Assembly (NCBI GenBank): GCA_017481945.1
Contig: JAFUOJ010000015.1
Coordinates: 62,001 to 126,000 of the forward strand
From: Parabacteroides sp.
GTDB taxonomy: Bacteria; Bacteroidota; Bacteroidia; Bacteroidales; Tannerellaceae
Length of the DNA: 64,000 nucleotides
Reading direction: 5' to 3'
Positions 1 to 8,018 of this stretch are shown here, piece after piece; position 1 is the first letter of the stretch, and every line of letters starts with the position of its first letter. Below the pieces are notes generated by a model. That model worked only from the letters and a program-made list of their open reading frames with translations. It had not been told where the DNA came from and searched no databases. The translations under genes were made by a program, and so were the position numbers.

Positions 1-1025
1 CTCAGCGTCCAGTCGTTATCGCCGGTCCGTGTAGTGCGGAAACAGAAGAACAGGTAATGGAAACAGCCAAAGATTTGGCTAACAAAGGCATTAAAATATT
101 CCGTGCCGGTATCTGGAAACCCCGTACAAAACCAGGTGGATTCGAAGGAGTAGGTGTTGAAGGTTTAGCTTGGTTGAAACGAGTTCAAAAAGAAACTGGA
201 ATGTATGTTTCTACAGAAGTAGCAACTAAAGACCATGTCTTTGAAGCTTTAAAAGCAGGAGTAGACATTCTATGGATTGGTGCACGTACCAGCGCAAACC
301 CATTTGCAGTTCAGGAAATTGCAGATGCTTTGAAAGGGGTAGATATTCCTGTATTGATCAAAAACCCGGTTAACCCTGATTTGGAATTGTGGATTGGAGC
401 AATCCAACGTATCTACAACGCAGGTATCCGTCGTATCGGGGTAATCCATCGCGGTTTCAGCTCTTACGACAAAAAGATGTATCGCAACTCACCGTTATGG
501 CATATTCCTATTGAATTACGTCGTCGTATTCCTAATATGCCTATCTTCTGTGACCCAAGTCACATCGGTGGTAAACGCGAATTGGTAGCTCCACTTTGTC
601 AGCAGGCAATGGACTTAAGTTTCGATGGTTTGATTGTTGAATCACACTGTAATCCGGATTGTGCATGGAGTGACGCTTCTCAGCAAGTAACTCCTGACGT
701 GTTAGATTACGTATTGAACCTTTTGGTGATCCGCGATTCTACACAGACAACAGAAAACTTATCTGAACTACGTCGCCAGATTGACTGTATAGACGAACAA
801 CTGTTGGAATTATTGGCAAAGCGTATGCGTATCTCTCGCGAAATCGGTATCTACAAAAAAGAGCACAATATGCCGATTTTACAATCTCCACGCTACAGTG
901 AAATCTTGGAAAAACGCTCTAACATGGGTGAACAAATGGATTTGAACACTGAATTTGTCAAAGAAATCTTGAAAAATATTCATGAAGAATCTGTTCGTCA
1001 ACAGATGATTATCATGAACGAATAA
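1..1025 (+). CDS. aroG: Bifunctional DAHP synthase / chorismate mutase (5' end outside window)
   Basis: First enzyme of the shikimate pathway (phosphoenolpyruvate plus erythrose 4-phosphate to DAHP) fused to a chorismate mutase. The frame is open from base 3, so the true start lies before the window. The first visible residues contain the GPCSAE motif of the AroA-beta/KDO8P-synthase type of DAHP synthase, followed by CDPSHIGG and the SHCNP region. The last ~90 residues (from about base 755, NLSELRRQID onward) are a typical AroQ-class chorismate mutase helix bundle with the LLAKRM segment. This order (synthase, then mutase) is usual in Bacteroidetes. It is followed 80 bases later by prephenate dehydrogenase, which uses the product, so the two probably act together in tyrosine synthesis. 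A terminator hairpin separates them. Confidence 0.95.
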   Translation, partial: QRPVVIAGPCSAETEEQVMETAKDLANKGIKIFRAGIWKPRTKPGGFEGVGVEGLAWLKRVQKETGMYVSTEVATKDHVFEALKAGVDILWIGARTSANPFAVQEIADALKGVDIPVLIKNPVNPDLELWIGAIQRIYNAGIRRIGVIHRGFSSYDKKMYRNSPLWHIPIELRRRIPNMPIFCDPSHIGGKRELVAPLCQQAMDLSFDGLIVESHCNPDCAWSDASQQVTPDVLDYVLNLLVIRDSTQTTENLSELRRQIDCIDEQLLELLAKRMRISREIGIYKKEHNMPILQSPRYSEILEKRSNMGEQMDLNTEFVKEILKNIHEESVRQQMIIMNE

Positions 1026-1036
1026 TATCAACCGAC

Positions 1037-1083
1037 AAAGGACAATTAAGAACCTCCAATCTTCCCGTTTTTAATTGTCCTTT
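1037..1083 (+). terminator. Intrinsic terminator after DAHP synthase/chorismate mutase
   Basis: A perfect 13-bp stem (AAAGGACAATTAA at 1037 with TTAATTGTCCTTT ending at 1083) is followed by a T-rich run. It lies between the two aromatic-pathway genes, so the downstream gene may depend partly on read-through. Confidence 0.8.
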
Positions 1084-1105
1084 TTCTTTTCAATAGTCAA
1101 TTAAG

Positions 1106-1879
1106 ATGAAAATACTTATTCTTGGTGCAGGAAAGATGGGCTCCTTCTTCACCGACCTATTGAGTTTCGACCATGAGGTAGCCGTATTAGAAAGTGACCC
1201 TAAACGCATGCGTTTTATCTACAACGCACTTCGTTTACAAAAGCCTGAAGAAGTCGCTGAATTCGAACCTGAGCTGGTTATTAATTGCGTAACGTTAAGT
1301 TATACAATCGAAGCTTTTAAAAGTATTATCCCCTACTTGCCGAAGACTTGTATTCTTTCGGATATTGCTTCCGTTAAAACACATCTGCAAGAGTTTTACG
1401 AGGCATCAGGGTTCCGCTACGTATCTACCCACCCGATGTTCGGACCGACATTTGCCAATTTGGGACAATTGGAAAAAGAAAATACGATCATCATTGCCGA
1501 AGGTGACCATTTAGGTAAAATCTTCTTCAAAGATGTTTATGCCAGCTTACGTTTGCATATCTGTGAATATACGTTCGAAGAACATGATAAAGTAGTTGCA
1601 TACTCTTTAGGAATTCCTTTTGCTTCAACAATGGTTTTTGCTGCCACAATGAAACATCAGGACGCTCCCGGTACGACCTTCAAACGTCACATGAAAATAG
1701 CTCGTGGGCTTTTGTCGGAAGATGATTACCTTTTGACTGAAATTCTTTTCAATCCACGCACACCACGCCAGATTGAACGCATACAAGAGGAATTGAATAT
1801 CTTGCAAGAGTTAATCCAAAACAAAGACTCAGAAGGTATGAAAGAGTATCTTACTAAAATCCGTAAGAACATCGAATAA
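1106..1879 (+). CDS. tyrA: Prephenate dehydrogenase
   Basis: Oxidatively decarboxylates prephenate to 4-hydroxyphenylpyruvate for tyrosine synthesis, in the cytoplasm. The 257-residue protein opens with a Rossmann nucleotide-binding glycine motif (GAGKMG) and carries the STHPMFGPT segment typical of this family around residues 108-116. The C-terminal part is the usual helical dimerisation domain. There is no ACT or chorismate mutase domain; the mutase activity is supplied by the gene just upstream. The start is an ATG at 1106 directly after the preceding terminator. It ends in a hairpin shared with the convergent Nudix gene. Confidence 0.93.
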   Translation: MKILILGAGKMGSFFTDLLSFDHEVAVLESDPKRMRFIYNALRLQKPEEVAEFEPELVINCVTLSYTIEAFKSIIPYLPKTCILSDIASVKTHLQEFYEASGFRYVSTHPMFGPTFANLGQLEKENTIIIAEGDHLGKIFFKDVYASLRLHICEYTFEEHDKVVAYSLGIPFASTMVFAATMKHQDAPGTTFKRHMKIARGLLSEDDYLLTEILFNPRTPRQIERIQEELNILQELIQNKDSEGMKEYLTKIRKNIE

Positions 1880-1900
1880 AAGATACATCAATCCATATAG

Positions 1901-1932
1901 CAAGCCGTTGTTCTATTTTAGGCAACGGCTTG
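1901..1932. terminator. Bidirectional terminator between tyrA and the Nudix gene
   Basis: CAAGCCGTTG at 1901-1910 pairs with CAACGGCTTG at 1923-1932, a perfect 10-bp stem with a T-rich right flank. It lies between two convergent genes and could serve both. Confidence 0.75.
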
Positions 1933-1937
1933 TTTCT

Positions 1938-2429
1938 TTAAGTAAACAACCGCTTATACTCCTGTTCAAAATTGGGAGTAAAAACACCTTTTCCCAAATT
2001 CTCCAATATCTCACTTTGTTTCCAAAAACGCCCCTCTTCCAATTCTGAAGGATCAGGTGTAATAGTTCCGGAATAGGTTGTACGGAATGTATTTACTAGC
2101 TCTTTCTCAACGGCTGATTCAAAAACATAACGTGTCATAAATTGAGGTTCAAAATCGGTTACCCCTAACTCCTCACGTACCTCTCTTCGGAGTGCCTCTT
2201 CGACCGTCTCTCCATAATCCATGTGACCACCGACTGCCGTATCCCACTTTCCCGGCTGAATATCTTTCGTCATCGAACGTTTTTGCAGGTAGAGCTCGCC
2301 AGCCTCATTAAAGAGATGAAGGTGAACAACAGGGTGCAATAATTTGGAACCACTATGACACTCTTTGCGAGTCGCCTTTCCGATCGTCTCTCCCACTTCA
2401 TTCACAAGCGGAAACCATTCTTCTTTCAT
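1938..2429 (-). CDS. Nudix hydrolase (YfcD/isopentenyl-diphosphate isomerase-like)
   Basis: Hydrolyses a nucleoside diphosphate linked to another group, or isomerises a related substrate; the substrate cannot be told from sequence. The 163-residue protein carries a complete Nudix box near residues 67-90: the glycine of GGHMDYGE, the REVREELG core and correct spacing (G-x5-E-x7-RE-x2-EE-x-G). The N-terminal segment (EWFPLVNEVGETIG) and the PVVHLHLFN strand are typical of YfcD and IDI-type Nudix proteins. The ATG at 2429 lies 4 bases after the stop of topB (2434), so it is likely co-transcribed with topB. Sure of the family, not of the substrate. Confidence 0.9.
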   Translation of the reverse strand: MKEEWFPLVNEVGETIGKATRKECHSGSKLLHPVVHLHLFNEAGELYLQKRSMTKDIQPGKWDTAVGGHMDYGETVEEALRREVREELGVTDFEPQFMTRYVFESAVEKELVNTFRTTYSGTITPDPSELEEGRFWKQSEILENLGKGVFTPNFEQEYKRLFT

Positions 2430-2433
2430 CTTC

Positions 2434-4482
2434 TTATGATTTTGAATAATTACTTATTGCTTTTATCAAGTCCTCTTCACTCAACCCCTCCCCATAGGTA
2501 GCGTAATCCATACGGAAAGCACACCCACTCTTATATTCCGAACATCCATAAGCCGTTTTCCCGCGCAAAATGGTTCCTTTTCCACAGAGTGGACAAACCG
2601 GCTTCTGTACCGAATCCGTTTTCTCCTTTTTGGCACGAGGTTTACGCGGTTTCTTCTCTTTCGGCTCCTTCTCCGCTTTCGGCTGAACCTGTTCGATCGT
2701 AATCGAACGTCCGGTCTGGTCAGAAAGTACATTTAAAACCACCTGATGAACCATCTGCTTCAATTCTTCCAAGAAAGTACGCGCCTCATAAGTTCCTCGC
2801 TCTATCTGACGTAATTTCTTCTCCCAAAGCCCTGTCAACTCAGCACTTTTTAAAAGCTCTTCATGAATTGTACCAATGAGTTCGATCCCCGTAGCTGTCG
2901 GATAAAGGTTCTTGCGTTCCTTCCGAATATAATTCCGTTTGAAAAGAGTTTCAATGATAGCTGCACGAGTAGAAGGACGTCCGATTCCATTCTCCTTCAG
3001 CGCGTCACGCAACTCATCATTATCAACCAACTTCCCCGCAGTCTCCATCGCACGAAGCAAAGTTGCTTCCGTATAAGGTTTAGGCGGCTGCGTCCATTTT
3101 TCTCCCAATGTAGGGGTATGCGGACCACTCTCTCCTTTTACGAAATCTGGCAAAACACCCTCCTCGTCGTTCGACTCAGCGTCTGGTTCCTTCTGTTCCG
3201 CACCAAAGACCACACGCCACCCCGGTTTAAGAATCTGTTTTCCCGTTACCTTAAATTCTACCTTCCCGACTTTACCCAATACCGTGGTCGTCGATATCTC
3301 ACAATCGGGATAAAAAACAGCAATGAAACGACGGGTAACCAGATCATACACCCGCTTCTCATTCTCTGTCAAATTACGTGCAGGTACACCTGTCGGTATG
3401 ATCGCATGATGATCCGTCACTTTTGAGTTATCAAAGACTCGCTTATCTTTCCTCAATTTTGTATTCAATAGAGGAGCTACTAACTCCGCATAATCGACCA
3501 GCCCCTTCAGCGTATTCGGGACTTTAGGATAAATATCATCACTTAAAAAGGTGGTATCTACACGCGGATAGGTAGTAACCTTTTTTTCATAAAGCGACTG
3601 TATCAACTTCAACGTATCATCCGCAGTAAAGGCAAATTTCTTATTACATTCTACTTGTAAAGAGGTCAAATCAAAAAGACGAGGGGCATATTCCTTTCCC
3701 TTCTTCTCAGAAACATTTGTAACGGTGAAATCCTCCTGTTTCACAATCTCCAAGAAAGCCTCTCCCTCCTCCTTACTGGTAAACTTTCCCTTTGTAGCGG
3801 AGAAAGTCGTATTGCGATAAACGGTTTTCAACTCCCAATAAGGCTCCGGCTTAAAGTTCTCTATCTCTAAATGCCGATTGACAATCAATGCCAAAGTCGG
3901 AGTTTGTACACGACCAATAGAGAGTACCTGCCGGTTCTGTCCATAACGCAGCGTATAAAGACGGGTGGCATTCATCCCCAACAGCCAGTCACCTATCGCA
4001 CGAGAAAGTCCTGCCTCATACAATTTCGTAAACTCCGTCTGCTCCTTCAAATGCTGAAACCCTTCGCGAATCGCCTCCTCGGTCAATGAAGAGATCCAAA
4101 GGCGATAGACCGGACATTTACAGCCAGCTTTTTGCATAACCCAACGTTGAATAAGTTCTCCCTCCTGCCCGGCATCACCGCAGTTAATGACCATCTTGGC
4201 TTTTTGCATTAACTCCTCTATCACCTTGAACTGCTGTTCGTAGGTAGGATTACTAATCAACTTAATACCAAAACGGGGAGGAATCATCGGTAGAGAAGCC
4301 AAACTCCAGCGTTTCCAACTCTCCGAATAGTCATTGGGTTCCTTGAGTGTACACAGATGCCCGAAAGTCCAAGTCACCTGGTAACCATTCCCTTCGATAT
4401 ATCCATTCATCTTCTTAGTTGCCCCCAGCACTTCTGCTATTTCACGCGCCACACTGGGCTTTTCAGCTATACATACTTTCAT
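2434..4482 (-). CDS. topB: DNA topoisomerase III (type IA)
   Basis: Relaxes and decatenates DNA by passing single strands. The 682-residue protein has an N-terminal Toprim domain (CIAEKPSVAREIAEVLG, then the acidic GDAGQEGEL around residues 102-110), the type IA core with SIGRVQTPTLAL near 188-199, and the catalytic tyrosine in TTYPRVDT (about Tyr305). A lysine-rich linker (about 600-625) leads to a C-terminal four-cysteine zinc motif (CPLCGKG ... YGCSEYKSGC). The length fits chromosomal TopB of Bacteroidetes. It is first in a two-gene unit with the Nudix gene. Upstream lies an unusual palindrome array (4647-4812) in what should be its promoter region. Confidence 0.95.
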   Translation of the reverse strand: MKVCIAEKPSVAREIAEVLGATKKMNGYIEGNGYQVTWTFGHLCTLKEPNDYSESWKRWSLASLPMIPPRFGIKLISNPTYEQQFKVIEELMQKAKMVINCGDAGQEGELIQRWVMQKAGCKCPVYRLWISSLTEEAIREGFQHLKEQTEFTKLYEAGLSRAIGDWLLGMNATRLYTLRYGQNRQVLSIGRVQTPTLALIVNRHLEIENFKPEPYWELKTVYRNTTFSATKGKFTSKEEGEAFLEIVKQEDFTVTNVSEKKGKEYAPRLFDLTSLQVECNKKFAFTADDTLKLIQSLYEKKVTTYPRVDTTFLSDDIYPKVPNTLKGLVDYAELVAPLLNTKLRKDKRVFDNSKVTDHHAIIPTGVPARNLTENEKRVYDLVTRRFIAVFYPDCEISTTTVLGKVGKVEFKVTGKQILKPGWRVVFGAEQKEPDAESNDEEGVLPDFVKGESGPHTPTLGEKWTQPPKPYTEATLLRAMETAGKLVDNDELRDALKENGIGRPSTRAAIIETLFKRNYIRKERKNLYPTATGIELIGTIHEELLKSAELTGLWEKKLRQIERGTYEARTFLEELKQMVHQVVLNVLSDQTGRSITIEQVQPKAEKEPKEKKPRKPRAKKEKTDSVQKPVCPLCGKGTILRGKTAYGCSEYKSGCAFRMDYATYGEGLSEEDLIKAISNYSKS

Positions 4483-4646
4483 CTCAGTCTACACTCTTTT
4501 ATCAAAGCTGCAAAAGTACACTTTCTTCAAGACTTTCTAAAAAGAAAAAGGAGTTATTACATCCTCCTCTACTTCTTGAACAAAGTTTAGAGTCATTTTT
4601 ATACCCCAAAAACATTCACTTTAAGGCTCTATGCGTTTAACTTTTC

Positions 4647-4812
4647 AATACCCCGTAAGGTATCGAGTCAATACCTTATAAGGTATCGGTCCAGTACCCC
4701 GTAAGGTATTACGCTAATACCCTATAAGGTATCGACCTAATACCTTATAGGGTATTCGTGTAATAACTTATCGGTTATTGAGTCAATAACTGGTAAGTTA
4801 TTGGAGTAATAA
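4647..4812. repeat. Array of seven 17-18 bp palindromes with exact 23-bp period
   Basis: Units begin at 4647, 4670, 4693, 4716, 4739, 4762 and 4785, with a truncated eighth at 4808, always 23 bases apart. Units 1-5 are variants of AATACCTTATAAGGTAT and units 6-7 are AATAAC...GTTATT, so both arms changed together and the dyad was kept. The 5-6 bases between palindromes are not conserved. It occupies the gap between the glmM terminator and topB. No coding potential is apparent. The function is unknown; tandem operators for a dimeric protein or a palindrome-based repeat element are possible. Confidence 0.9.
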
Positions 4813-4834
4813 ATGAAGGGGGAAGCTTAAGACA

Positions 4835-4865
4835 TAAAAAAACCGCCCTTCTTGGAAGGACGGTT
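4835..4865 (-). terminator. Intrinsic terminator of glmM
   Basis: Stem AACCGCCCTTC (4841-4851) with GAAGGACGGTT (4855-4865), one mismatch, loop of three. The A run at 4835-4840 gives a U tract on the minus-strand transcript. It lies 26 bases after the glmM stop. Confidence 0.85.
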
Positions 4866-4891
4866 CGCTTTATCTAAAGAGATTCATTTTA

Positions 4892-6280
4892 TCATTTACA
4901 CATTTCACGAATAATTTGAATCAACTCCTCTCCAATCTCTTCAGCTTCCTGCATTGTATGAGCTTCTGAATAGATACGAATAATAGGTTCCGTATTACTC
5001 TTACGTAAATGTACCCATTTTTCTGGAAAATCAATCTTTACCCCATCAATATCAGTGATATCATAATGAGCAAACTTTTCTTTTACTTTCAATAAAATAG
5101 CATCCACATCAATATCAGGAGTTAACTCAATCTTTTTCTTTGAGATAAAATATGGAGGATAAGAAGCTCGTAGTTCGCTAGTCTTCATCTGCTTCTTTGC
5201 TAAATGAGTCAGAAACAAAGCTATACCAACTAAAGCATCTCGACCATAATGACTTGCAGGATAAATCACTCCTCCATTACCTTCTCCACCAATAATTGCA
5301 TTTGTTTCTTTCATCTTCGTAACGACATTCACTTCTCCTACAGCTGCAGCATTATACTCACAACCATGGGCACGCGTGATATCTCGTAATGCACGACTAG
5401 AACTTAAATTACTTACAGTATTACCAGGTGTATGACTCAAAACATAGTCACTAACAGCAACTAAAGTATATTCCTCGCCAAACATTTCACCATCTTCACA
5501 AACAATGGCTAAACGATCGACATCGGGATCAACAACAAATCCTACATCAGCTTTAGCACCTCTCATTAAATCAGAGATCTCCGTCAAATTCTCAGGAATT
5601 GGTTCCGGATTATGAGCGAAATTACCATGAGGAGTACAATGTAACTTTAATATCTCTTTTACTCCCAAAGAAGAGAGTAATTCTGGGATAACAATACCTC
5701 CAACAGAATTAACACAATCAATCGCAACTCGGAAGTTTGCAGCTTTTATGGCTTCTACGTCTACTAAATCTAAATCAAGAACACTCTCAATATGTTTTTG
5801 ATTTAGATTTTCATTTACAATAATCTTTCCTAAATGATCTACATCAGCAAAAATAAAATCTTCTTCTGCCGCAATTCTAAGGACCTCTACTCCATCTGCT
5901 GCATTTAAAAACTCACCACGTTCATTCAATAATTTCAAAGCATTCCATTGCTTTGGATTATGGCTGGCTGTTAATATAATACCCCCACAAGCATTTTCCC
6001 ACACGACAGCCAATTCTGTAGTCGGGGTTGTGGCCAAATCTATATCTACCACATCAAATCCCATCCCGGTAAGAGTTCCTAACACAACTTGTTTTACCAT
6101 TGAACCTGAGAGACGAGCATCACGACCCACTACAATTTTATTTGTTGTCACTTTCGTGTTTTTTCTAATGAATGTAGCATATGCTGCTACAAACTTAACA
6201 ATAGCCAAAGGATTTAACCCTTCTTCTGGGTTTCCCCCTATTGTACCACGGATACCAGAAATAGATTTAATTAGTGTCAT
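4892..6280 (-). CDS. glmM: Phosphoglucosamine mutase
   Basis: Converts glucosamine 6-phosphate to glucosamine 1-phosphate for UDP-GlcNAc, peptidoglycan and LPS synthesis. The 462-residue protein has the alpha-D-phosphohexomutase layout: RGTIGG near residue 11, the phosphoserine loop TASHNP (Ser about 106), the metal-binding DPDVDR near 250, the sugar-binding GEGNGG region near 335 and the phosphate-binding RKSNTEPIIRIY near the C terminus. The Bacteroidetes form is often labelled phosphomannomutase, so substrate choice between glucosamine and mannose phosphates is inferred. The start ATG at 6280 follows the DUF4827 stop by only 8 bases, so the two are probably co-transcribed. Confidence 0.9.
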   Translation of the reverse strand: MTLIKSISGIRGTIGGNPEEGLNPLAIVKFVAAYATFIRKNTKVTTNKIVVGRDARLSGSMVKQVVLGTLTGMGFDVVDIDLATTPTTELAVVWENACGGIILTASHNPKQWNALKLLNERGEFLNAADGVEVLRIAAEEDFIFADVDHLGKIIVNENLNQKHIESVLDLDLVDVEAIKAANFRVAIDCVNSVGGIVIPELLSSLGVKEILKLHCTPHGNFAHNPEPIPENLTEISDLMRGAKADVGFVVDPDVDRLAIVCEDGEMFGEEYTLVAVSDYVLSHTPGNTVSNLSSSRALRDITRAHGCEYNAAAVGEVNVVTKMKETNAIIGGEGNGGVIYPASHYGRDALVGIALFLTHLAKKQMKTSELRASYPPYFISKKKIELTPDIDVDAILLKVKEKFAHYDITDIDGVKIDFPEKWVHLRKSNTEPIIRIYSEAHTMQEAEEIGEELIQIIREMCK

Positions 6281-6288
6281 CAGTCTAC

Positions 6289-6870
6289 TTATTTTATAAA
6301 AACATATTTTACCTTCTCAAAATAAACAGGAACTCCCGCACTCTGAAAATCACTACTCATCAATTTGAAAGGGACTATCAACTTCACAATAGAACTATCT
6401 CCCACATAAGGAAGTCCAGCTCCTAACCCTTCACAAATAAACATATCCCACGCATAGTAATAATCAGGACTTAAACTTGTATAATAACCATATTTAAACT
6501 CAACAGGATGTGTTCCATTTGAATGAGGTCCTAATAAATCAAGAGTACCTGTAGAAATGCTACTATTTTCCATGAACATAGTAGCTATAAATCGAGATCT
6601 AATGGCAGTTTCCCCTAATACAGCACGTTCTGTATTTCCTTTATCTACGATATTCAGATATACTCCATTATCTAATTCTACAAATTCATTTTCTTTAAAA
6701 ACGCTGTCTTTTGGCCATTCATCAAGAAAAATCAAACCACTATCTACTCGCAGACGTTCTATTGCTTTTCGTTCATCATTTAGCATATCTGTATATGATT
6801 TTGTATCATCACAAGAAGCTATGACAAAAGCAACAAACATAATCATCAAAACATAAAAACTTTTCTTCAT
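6289..6870 (-). CDS. DUF4827 family lipoprotein
   Basis: A 193-residue exported protein of unknown function. A hydrophobic signal ends in a lipobox-like VIASC with Cys19, so it is probably lipid-anchored in the envelope. The following KSYTDMLNDERKAIERL segment and later YGYYTSLSPDYYYAWDMF match my recollection of the DUF4827 family restricted to Bacteroidales. Such proteins resemble FKBP-like lipoproteins in their N-terminal pattern, but no catalytic residues can be named. It sits between nrnA (64 bases upstream) and glmM (8 bases downstream) on the same strand, a gene order common in Bacteroidales. Confidence 0.8.
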   Translation of the reverse strand: MKKSFYVLMIMFVAFVIASCDDTKSYTDMLNDERKAIERLRVDSGLIFLDEWPKDSVFKENEFVELDNGVYLNIVDKGNTERAVLGETAIRSRFIATMFMENSSISTGTLDLLGPHSNGTHPVEFKYGYYTSLSPDYYYAWDMFICEGLGAGLPYVGDSSIVKLIVPFKLMSSDFQSAGVPVYFEKVKYVFIK

Positions 6871-6934
6871 CTCTTACATATTAATTATAAATGAATGACA
6901 AATGTATATAATATCCACCACATCTCAGACATAT

Positions 6935-7975
6935 TCACTTTAAATCTTCTATTTCATTTGGATTAAATTCTTCCAATCCTTTTTCAAATGTATCAATAGC
7001 CTCTACCAATGAACCATAAAATTCTCCTCCCGAAGCATTTTTATGTCCACCTCCATTAAAAAATCGATTTGCAAATTGATTACAAGGAAAATCTCCTACA
7101 GAACGTAATGAAACCTTAACATAATCTTTATCTTCTCGAATAAAAACACTAAAAAGAACACCTTCTATACTTAATGGAAGATTAACAAAACCCTCTGTAT
7201 CCCCCGTTATATAATGAAAACGATTCAATTCTTCTTTTGATAGCGTAATTAAAGCCGCATGTTTTTCTGGATAAACCTTCATTTTCTCAAAAAGGACGTA
7301 TCCCATCATACGTAGACGACTTTCTGAATGAACCTGATTAACTTTCCTATAAATTAAATCTTTGTCTATACCTTTCTTTATTAGTTCACTAATAATCGTA
7401 TATATTTCCGGTTTATTTGAATTATAAGTAAATGCTCCTGTATCAGTCATCATACCTGTGTAAATACAAGTTGCACAATCTCTATTAATCAGATCAAACA
7501 ACCCTATCCGACAGATAAAACGAAATATCATTTCGCTTGTAGAAGACATCTCCGGATATGAAATTGTTACACGACAAAAATCTGCAGGGTTCAAGTGATG
7601 ATCAATCATCACTTTACGCCCTTTTGCCTCCAATACAAAAGGTGCTAACTTTTCAATTCGTTTTGGTTCATTAAAATCTAAACAAAATATAACGTCAGCT
7701 TCTCGGATTAATTGTTCTGCAAATTCTGAATATTTTTCATGAATCACAATCTCTTTACATCCAGGCATCCATTTATAAAACTGAGGGAAATTATTAGGAA
7801 CAACGATCGATACATTATCCTTTCCATAAGCTATCAAAAAATGGTAAAGTCCTAATGCAGAACCGATAGCATCTCCATCAGGAGTAACATGTGTTATAAT
7901 AACAAAACGTTCACCTTTCTCTAAATATTTTTTAGCTTTCTGAATCTTTTCTTCATGAATGACTTTTGTAATCAT
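6935..7975 (-). CDS. nrnA: DHH-family nanoRNase / pAp phosphatase NrnA
   Basis: Degrades oligoribonucleotides of a few nucleotides and dephosphorylates 3'-phosphoadenosine 5'-phosphate. DHH domain: HVTPDGDAIGSALG near residue 28, the CLDFNEP aspartate near 100 and the signature MIDHHLNP near 125. DHHA1 domain: GGGHKNASGG near residue 305. An in-frame start at 8035 would add 20 residues that overlap comEC. I chose the ATG at 7975 because MITKVIHEEK matches the family start, an A/G-rich AAAGAAAGA precedes it, and it removes the overlap. This gives 346 residues, the usual length. It follows comEC by 43 bases. Confidence 0.9.
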   Translation of the reverse strand: MITKVIHEEKIQKAKKYLEKGERFVIITHVTPDGDAIGSALGLYHFLIAYGKDNVSIVVPNNFPQFYKWMPGCKEIVIHEKYSEFAEQLIREADVIFCLDFNEPKRIEKLAPFVLEAKGRKVMIDHHLNPADFCRVTISYPEMSSTSEMIFRFICRIGLFDLINRDCATCIYTGMMTDTGAFTYNSNKPEIYTIISELIKKGIDKDLIYRKVNQVHSESRLRMMGYVLFEKMKVYPEKHAALITLSKEELNRFHYITGDTEGFVNLPLSIEGVLFSVFIREDKDYVKVSLRSVGDFPCNQFANRFFNGGGHKNASGGEFYGSLVEAIDTFEKGLEEFNPNEIEDLK

Positions 7976-8018
7976 ATATCTTTCTTTTTTCAGAGACAAA
8001 AATACTACTTTTTTAAAT

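Noticed and set aside
2863-3426. 187-residue plus-strand frame opposite topB
   Set aside because: Shadow of the strongly supported topB gene; Cys/Arg/Ser-rich composition is typical of antisense frames.
4647-4812. CRISPR or tandem-repeat coding region
   Set aside because: Linkers of 5-6 bases are too short for spacers, and no frame gives a plausible protein.
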